Part shown: one piece after another, positions 6,564 through 10,963 of the stretch
Layout of the letters: each line of letters starts with the position of its first letter
Position numbering within the stretch: position 1 is the stretch's first letter
Assembly: GCA_964519335.1 (NCBI GenBank)
Contig: CAZFIA010000137.1
Span: forward strand, 1 to 10,963
Source: JALZVT01 sp964519335
Lineage (GTDB): Bacteria > Pseudomonadota > Gammaproteobacteria > Pseudomonadales > Azotimanducaceae
Direction: 5' to 3'
Length of the DNA stretch: 10,963 nucleotides
Made by a program: the position numbers and the translations under genes
Notes under the pieces: generated by a model
Seen by the model: the letters and a program-made list of their open reading frames with translations, nothing else
What the model was told of the DNA's origin: nothing
The model's database searches: none

Positions 6564-7901
6564 ATGGCTCTTAATCGCTCAACGCTGGTTTACTACGGGC
6601 TCACCGAACTGCCGGTCATGATGTCTATCTTTCCGGTTCTGGTCTTTGTTCCCAAGTACTACACCAGCGACCTTGGCGTACCCCTTGCGCTTGCGAGCAG
6701 CATAATTTTAGCGGTACGTATTGTGGATGTGTTTACTGATCCGCTGTGTGGCTATCTGTGCGATCGCACAAACACCCGATGGGGACGTCGTCGCCCCTGG
6801 ATTGTGGCTGCGACTCCGATTCTGATGCTATCGGTTTACAAGCTGTTCCTCCCTCCTGACGATGCCGATGGTTTTTATTTGGGGCTGTGGATGTTGGTTA
6901 TGGGGGTAGGCACCACCATGATTCTAATTCCCTACTACGCCTGGGCGGCAGAACTTTCCTCTGACTACGACGAGCGATCGCGCATCACCGGCGTGCGCTC
7001 GATGATGGGAGTGGTGGGTAACTTTCTCGTGCAGTTCATTCCATTGCTTGCGCTGTGGTTCTGGGGCATTGGCGGCAGCGGTAGTGTGCTGACGATTGTG
7101 GGTATCACTTTGTTGGTGGTTATGCCTGTTTGTGTGCTGCTGACGGTCGTTAATGTGGGCGAAAGCACTGACTTTGAGTCCACACAGGTTCCGCTGCTTG
7201 ATGGCATCAAACTGATGCTGAACAACGGGCCTTTTCTACGTCTCATCATGGCGTTTGGAATCGGATCCACTGCGCTTTCGATGACGACACCCTTGTATCT
7301 GTTCTTCATCGCTTTTGTGCTTGATGCGGAAGACAAGGCGCCTTATATGCTCGCCTGTTTTTACACGGCTAACCTTTGTTCGGTGCCGTTCTGGGTGTGG
7401 CTGTCTGAGCGCATAGGTAAACACCGCGCCTACATTGGTAGTTTTTGCATCATCGCGTTTGCCCACCCACTTTACTTGTTGCTAGGGGAAGGCGATTTCT
7501 GGTGGATGCTGCCCATCACCTTGCTCACTGGTTTCGCGGCGGGGGGATTCCACGCATTGCCAAATTCCATGAAAGCGGACGTGATTGACTATGATCATCT
7601 TCAGTCTGGAGAAAATAGGGCCGGTGTATTCTTTGCCACCTGGTCGTTTACTTTCAAGCTGGCCGCGTCCTTTGGTACCTGGCTTGCGCTTGCTGGGCTC
7701 GGCTGGTTCGATTTCAATCCTTCGCCTGAGAGGGTAAACACACCCGAGCAGCTGTTTGGTCTGCGCTTTCTGTTTGCCCTCGCACCTTCTGTGTTTTATC
7801 TGGGGGCGTGCATGGTGATTTGGAGGTACCCCATCACGCGCGAGAAGCACGCGGAGGTTCGCGCAGAACTGAATAAGTTGGGAGCAGCGGCGGCCACTTA
7901 G
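6564..7901 (+). CDS. GPH-family (MFS) sugar:cation symporter
   Basis: A 445-residue multi-pass inner-membrane protein of the MFS_2 / glycoside-pentoside-hexuronide:cation symporter family (PF13347). Diagnostic motifs are DVFTDPLCGYLCDRTNTRWG (55-74) followed by RRRPWI, and PYYAWAAELSSDYDERSRIT (123-142) followed by GVR; both match the conserved cytoplasmic loops of GPH transporters such as MelB. About 12 hydrophobic segments are spread along the length, which equals the family norm. It would import a sugar or sugar derivative with H+ or Na+; the substrate cannot be read from sequence. The ATG at 6564 has a weak AGG seven bases upstream. It lies 34 bp after the DUF3604 gene and 40 bp before the sulfite-oxidase-like gene, so it is probably cotranscribed with both. 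An importer right after an exported hydrolase-like protein suggests that it takes up that enzyme's product; this is inference. Confidence 0.88.
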   Translation: MALNRSTLVYYGLTELPVMMSIFPVLVFVPKYYTSDLGVPLALASSIILAVRIVDVFTDPLCGYLCDRTNTRWGRRRPWIVAATPILMLSVYKLFLPPDDADGFYLGLWMLVMGVGTTMILIPYYAWAAELSSDYDERSRITGVRSMMGVVGNFLVQFIPLLALWFWGIGGSGSVLTIVGITLLVVMPVCVLLTVVNVGESTDFESTQVPLLDGIKLMLNNGPFLRLIMAFGIGSTALSMTTPLYLFFIAFVLDAEDKAPYMLACFYTANLCSVPFWVWLSERIGKHRAYIGSFCIIAFAHPLYLLLGEGDFWWMLPITLLTGFAAGGFHALPNSMKADVIDYDHLQSGENRAGVFFATWSFTFKLAASFGTWLALAGLGWFDFNPSPERVNTPEQLFGLRFLFALAPSVFYLGACMVIWRYPITREKHAEVRAELNKLGAAAAT

Positions 7902-7927
7902 GCCTGAGCCGCGGCTATGCTAGGCTC
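7902..7927 (+). repeat. Small inverted repeat after the symporter gene
   Basis: GAGCC (7906-7910) pairs with GGCTC (7923-7927) around a 12-base loop; GCCT (7902-7905) can alternatively pair with AGGC (7922-7925). An 8-base palindrome GCCGCGGC lies at 7908-7915. There is no T-run, so it is not a standard terminator. It could attenuate or protect the transcript between the two genes, or be chance. Confidence 0.22.
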
Positions 7928-7932
7928 GCGTT

Positions 7933-7936
7933 AAGG
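7933..7936 (+). promoter_or_regulatory. Ribosome binding site favouring TTG 7942
   Basis: AAGG lies 5 bases before the TTG at 7942. Other in-frame starts are TTG 7948 (11 bases away) and ATG 7957 (20 bases away). The ATG has no usable Shine-Dalgarno sequence of its own, so the TTG at 7942 is preferred, though the choice is not certain. Confidence 0.4.
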
Positions 7937-7941
7937 TTTAA

Positions 7942-9252
7942 TTGGTCTTGATTGATATGCGTGAACGCGGTCTCTTTGAGTATCTTGATGCTGACAAACC
8001 CGGCCTTAGTCGGCGTTCTCTAATTAAAACGGGACTAACGGCGGGGCTCGCGGGTTCTGCCTGGCGGATGCTCGGCATGCGGGTGCCCATGGCGCGGTAC
8101 TTACCCGTGGGCCTGTTTCCCGCGGCGAGCTTCGCAGCCGAAGAAGGTGCGCCCGTTGCCAAGATCGTACTTCCCGGAAAACCGGGCCTGCGATTGTTAA
8201 ACGATCGACCTTTGAACGCAGAGACGCCGGCGCATTTACTGGATGACCTGATCACGCCCACGAGTGCGCTCTTTGTTCGCAATAACGGCATTCCGCCGGC
8301 GACGGTTAATCCAACTACCTGGACGCTCAAGGTTCACGGCGAGTCCTGCGAGCGACCGCAGACCTTTACGCTTGCGCAGCTACGCGAGAAGTTCGCTGTG
8401 CAAACACTTGCCCTGCAACTCGAGTGTGGCGGCAACGGTCGCTCCGAGTTTCGTCCTAGAGCCAGTGGTAACCAATGGACCACGGGTGCTATTGGCTGTC
8501 CACAGTGGACTGGGGTGCGGCTGGCTGATGTTCTAAAAGCCTGCGGTGTGGCCGATGATGCCCAGTACGTGGCTTATGTAAGTGCAGATACCCATCTCTC
8601 TGGCGACCCGACAAAGAGGCCGATCTCACGCGGTGTTCCGCTGGCTAAAGCCATGGAAAGAGAATCGATGCTCGCGTTCGAGCTTAACGGTGGCCCGATT
8701 GCCCCTAACCACGGAGCACCGCTGCGCATGGTCTGTGGCGGTTGGCCAGGCTCGGTCAGTGGCAAATGGGTTACCGAAATTCTTATTCGAGATCGAGAGC
8801 ACGATGGACCAAAGATGGGGGGCAAATCTTATCGCGTGCCTCGGCAACCGGTTGCTCCGGGGGCAAAAGTTGCCGATGTTGATATGAAGATTATCGAGTC
8901 TATGCCGGTTAAATCGCTCATCACCTTTCCTGAGTCAGGTGTCCGTGCAAAGCCCAATTCAGAATTTGAAGTGCGTGGCCACGCATGGGCCGGCGATGAA
9001 CGTGTGAGGCGTGTCGACCTTAGCACCGACTTCGGTGCGAGTTGGCAACGCACTGAGTTGAAGCTTGCCGTTAACCGGCTCGCGTGGCAGCGCTTTAAGG
9101 GTGCCGTTAAGTTTAGTCAGCCGGGCTACTACGAAGTCTGGGCGCGAGCGATTGATGCAAATAATCAGATGCAACCGATGCTGGTGTCTGGGTGGAATCC
9201 GAAAGGCTATTTAAACAACGCCTGCCATCGTATTGCCGTCCAGGTTGTGTAA
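7942..9252 (+). CDS. Sulfite oxidase-family molybdopterin enzyme, Tat-exported
   Basis: A 436-residue protein of the sulfite oxidase/SorA-SoxC type. The N-terminus has a clear Tat motif, SRRSLIK (23-29), then a hydrophobic stretch, fitting export of a folded cofactor-loaded enzyme. The molybdopterin domain (about 100-290) shows LQLECGGNGR (159-167+), whose C162 is the expected Mo-ligating cysteine; GNQWTTGAIGCPQWTGVRL (176-194); HLSGDPTKRPISRGVPLAKA (218-237); APNHGAPLRMVCGGWPGSVS (254-273); and GKWVTEI (274-280). The C-terminal part (about 310-436; RRVDLSTDFGASW, YEVWARAID) is the Mo-co dimerisation domain. The likely reaction is oxidation of sulfite to sulfate in the periplasm, with electrons passed to the cytochrome c encoded 14 bp downstream. 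Some homologues act on other substrates, so the sulfite assignment is by family. A TTG start is preferred because of AAGG at 7933-7936; ATG 7957 is the alternative and would keep the Tat motif. Confidence 0.88.
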   Translation: MVLIDMRERGLFEYLDADKPGLSRRSLIKTGLTAGLAGSAWRMLGMRVPMARYLPVGLFPAASFAAEEGAPVAKIVLPGKPGLRLLNDRPLNAETPAHLLDDLITPTSALFVRNNGIPPATVNPTTWTLKVHGESCERPQTFTLAQLREKFAVQTLALQLECGGNGRSEFRPRASGNQWTTGAIGCPQWTGVRLADVLKACGVADDAQYVAYVSADTHLSGDPTKRPISRGVPLAKAMERESMLAFELNGGPIAPNHGAPLRMVCGGWPGSVSGKWVTEILIRDREHDGPKMGGKSYRVPRQPVAPGAKVADVDMKIIESMPVKSLITFPESGVRAKPNSEFEVRGHAWAGDERVRRVDLSTDFGASWQRTELKLAVNRLAWQRFKGAVKFSQPGYYEVWARAIDANNQMQPMLVSGWNPKGYLNNACHRIAVQVV

Positions 9253-9253
9253 G

Positions 9254-9258
9254 CAGGG
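9254..9258 (+). promoter_or_regulatory. Ribosome binding site of the cytochrome gene
   Basis: CAGGG lies 8 bases before the ATG at 9267. It fixes the start downstream of the sulfite-oxidase-like gene rather than the in-frame ATG at 9192, which lies inside that gene and would lack a signal peptide at its N-terminus. Confidence 0.5.
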
Positions 9259-9266
9259 TACTAAAG

Positions 9267-9656
9267 ATGAACCCCGCAGTTAAATATTGTCGCTTTGTTA
9301 GATTGCTGCTTTTTGTACTTGTCTCTTCGCACCTGACCACGCAGGTGATCGCAGAAGATACCTCTGGCTCTCTTGATCCTGTGAGCGGGCTAATTGTTGC
9401 GGAGCACTGGGAGCTTGCGCGCGCACACTGCGGCGCTTGTCATTCGTATCGGCTGGTCACTGCTAACCGCGGAGATCGCCAGTACTGGCTAGATACGCTG
9501 CGTTGGATGCAGCGTACCCAGAACCTGTGGCCTATCCCTTCCGAACAGGAAAGCGCTCTGCTCGATTACCTCGCCGCGAATTACAACGAGACTGAGTGGG
9601 GGCGCCGGCCACCGCTGTCACCGGCGCTGTTGCCAGATGTTACTTCTGGGCGCTGA
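9267..9656 (+). CDS. Small monohaem cytochrome c, SorB-like
   Basis: A 129-residue protein with a Sec signal peptide (residues 1-29; hydrophobic VRLLLFVLVSS, probable cleavage VIA29|ED) and one haem c attachment site, CGACH (C55, C58, H59). W80-M81 in the LRWMQ segment supplies a probable distal methionine ligand, and ALLDYLAANY (97-106) is the usual terminal helix of class I small cytochromes. It lies 14 bp after the molybdoenzyme gene and fits the SorB role: periplasmic acceptor of electrons from sulfite oxidation, passing them to the respiratory chain. The frame is open further upstream, but ATG 9267 has a Shine-Dalgarno and begins the signal peptide. Its last 17 bases overlap the 3' end of the opposite-strand DUF885 gene. 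Cytochrome identity sure; partner assignment rests on adjacency and family precedent. Confidence 0.87.
   Translation: MNPAVKYCRFVRLLLFVLVSSHLTTQVIAEDTSGSLDPVSGLIVAEHWELARAHCGACHSYRLVTANRGDRQYWLDTLRWMQRTQNLWPIPSEQESALLDYLAANYNETEWGRRPPLSPALLPDVTSGR
9602..9627. repeat. GC-only inverted repeat near a convergent overlap
   Basis: GCGCCGG (9602-9608) and CCGGCGC (9621-9627) are perfect complements, giving a seven-pair all-GC stem with a 12-base loop. It lies inside the 3' end of the cytochrome gene and 13 bases past the stop codon of the opposite DUF885 gene. In that direction it could end or stabilise the DUF885 transcript, but no T-run follows on that strand. Confidence 0.35.
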
Positions 9657-10963
9657 TCCAGGTATCCACTCGCCGTTCAAGTAGCGACAGTGGTAGAGCG
9701 CCGCCTCCAAGTACGGTGTCGTGGAAGCCTTTGATATCAAAACCGTCGCCCAGCTCAGCTTCGGCTTTACGGCGCAGTTCCTGAATCTTGAGCATGCCGA
9801 TCTTGTAACTGGTGGCTTGCCCTGGCGTTACGATGTAGCGCTGAATTTCCGAGGTAATGCTCTCGAGCGGTTCGGGTGAGTTTTCGGCGAAGTACTCGAT
9901 CGCCTGTGCTTCGGTCCACCCCATTGAGTGCAGTCCGGTATCAACCACCAGCCGAATAGCTCGCCACAGTTCGCTGGTGATGCGCCCAAAATTGGCATAC
10001 GGATCTTCGTAGGCGCCCATCTCCGTTGCGAGCCATTCTGAATACAGGGCCCAGCCTTCAACATAGGCAGTGAAGCTAATTTGGCGGCGGAACGTGGGCA
10101 CTGAACCCAACTCCTGAGCGATAGCGATTTGCATGTGGTGGCCAGGCAGTCCTTCGTGGTAAGCGATAACCTCAAGTTGGTTTGCCGGCATGGCTGTCAT
10201 GTCGGAGAGATGCACATAATAGGTACCGGGGCGTGAACCATCGGGTGTGCCGGCACTGTAGTGTTGGGCTGCGCCATCCTGTTCGCGGAACGCTTCGACC
10301 CGCTTTACGACTAGACCGCCTTTGGGTAATAAACCGAAATAGTCGGGCAGGCGTTTGCGAATGAAATCGATCTTGGCTTCTGCATCATCGATGTAGGCTT
10401 GCCGACCGCTGTCATCATCGGGATAGTAGAACTGCTCTCCATCGCGGATAAACGCGAAGAAGTCTTGCAGCGACCCCTTGAACTTCACCTGTTCCATCAC
10501 CGCCAGCATGTCGCTGTTTAGCCGCTCTACCTCATCGAGACCCAACTGATGTACTTCTGGTGCGCTCATTTTGGTGGTGGTGGAGTAGCGCAAGCGTTCT
10601 TCGTAGTAAGCCTTGCCGCGGGGGAGTTTGCCGACGCCGGTGGCCACGTCATCGGCGTTCGCCATGTCTTCCTTGATCCAGCTGATGAGTTCTTGATAGG
10701 CCGGAGCGAACTCAGTGAGTAATTTGTCCTGGGCTGCCTGGGTGAGCGTTGCTGCCTCGTCACTGTCGATCTTGCCGCTGTCTTCGAGGGCCGCAATTTT
10801 TGTTTTCACATCCTGCCAAATTGCAGAATCGGCAGGCCCTTCAGAGTCGTTTGCGTTATCAAAAGGTGCGCCCTCGATGATTTTTTGCGACTGGTCAATA
10901 ACGCCCTCGTAGGCGAAGCGCGGCGGTCGTACACCTTCGGCTGCGTATTTTTGAGCGCGTCCA
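9640..10963 (-). CDS. DUF885 family metallopeptidase-like protein, N-terminus missing
   Basis: The minus-strand frame is open from the window edge to a TAA at 9640-9642, so about 440 C-terminal residues of a family usually near 600 are visible; the start lies outside. A GTG at 10807-10809 is internal, not the start, because family-like sequence (EGVRPPRFAYEGVI) is encoded upstream of it. Hallmarks of DUF885 (PF05960): AYHEGLPGHHMQ (encoded around 10130-10165), a variant of the HExxH zinc motif; and EGWALYSEW (around 10030-10060), whose first glutamate is a likely third zinc ligand. ITSEIQRYIVTPGQATSYKIG near the C-terminus is also typical. A zinc-dependent peptidase activity is probable by motif, but no substrate is known. 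Members are generally exported; the signal region is not in view. The gene converges on the cytochrome c gene and overlaps it by 17 bp. Family sure, function inferred. Confidence 0.88.
   Translation of the reverse strand, partial: GRAQKYAAEGVRPPRFAYEGVIDQSQKIIEGAPFDNANDSEGPADSAIWQDVKTKIAALEDSGKIDSDEAATLTQAAQDKLLTEFAPAYQELISWIKEDMANADDVATGVGKLPRGKAYYEERLRYSTTTKMSAPEVHQLGLDEVERLNSDMLAVMEQVKFKGSLQDFFAFIRDGEQFYYPDDDSGRQAYIDDAEAKIDFIRKRLPDYFGLLPKGGLVVKRVEAFREQDGAAQHYSAGTPDGSRPGTYYVHLSDMTAMPANQLEVIAYHEGLPGHHMQIAIAQELGSVPTFRRQISFTAYVEGWALYSEWLATEMGAYEDPYANFGRITSELWRAIRLVVDTGLHSMGWTEAQAIEYFAENSPEPLESITSEIQRYIVTPGQATSYKIGMLKIQELRRKAEAELGDGFDIKGFHDTVLGGGALPLSLLERRVDTWISAQK

Noticed and set aside
8728..8751. 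MVCGGWPG in the molybdoenzyme where classic sulfite oxidases have a VVPGW-type loop, taken at first as a degraded cofactor site.
   Set aside because: The surrounding sequence fits a bacterial sulfite-oxidase subfamily in which I recall this variant being normal, and the Mo-ligating cysteine and other motifs are intact.

Overview
The window looks like chromosomal DNA of a Gram-negative proteobacterium. Most of its proteins carry Sec or Tat signal peptides for the periplasm, and it encodes a periplasmic-type molybdenum enzyme with a c-type cytochrome. A DUF3604 protein beside a GPH-type symporter, together with an acyl-CoA dehydrogenase-like enzyme, suggests a marine gammaproteobacterium, perhaps of the Halieaceae/OM60 kind. 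That placement is inference from gene content. Coding density is very high: no gene-free stretch exceeds 90 bases, and I saw no RNA gene, insertion sequence, prophage or CRISPR array.

Layout. (1) 1-417 (+) is the 3' end of an acyl-CoA dehydrogenase type-2/flavin monooxygenase-like gene. It converges on a small cupin gene (466-837, -). (2) 914-3989 (+) is a tightly coupled pair, DUF1800 then DUF1501, both exported, both starting at TTG and overlapping by 8 bp. (3) 4006-4560 (-) encodes a small secreted protein with an SH3-like N-terminal domain and an STI1-like C-terminal helical domain. It converges on DUF1501 and diverges from the next block. (4) 4649-9656 (+) holds four co-directional genes with gaps of only 34, 40 and 14 bp: an exported DUF3604 PHP-like protein, a GPH-family sugar:cation symporter, a Tat-exported sulfite-oxidase-family molybdoenzyme, and a small monohaem cytochrome c likely to accept its electrons. 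(5) 9640-10963 (-) is a DUF885 metallopeptidase-like gene cut by the window edge. Its 3' end overlaps the cytochrome gene by 17 bp.

How they may work together. The molybdoenzyme and cytochrome form a credible SorAB-like electron-transfer unit. Block 4 as a whole could be one operon in which an exported hydrolase-like protein, a sugar-type importer and a sulfite-detoxifying pair act on a sulfur-containing organic substrate; that link is a hypothesis. The DUF1800/DUF1501 pair recurs widely in bacteria with no settled function. No defence system or other obviously new machine is visible. The least explained items are the SH3/STI1 secreted protein and the DUF3604-symporter-sulfite oxidase grouping.
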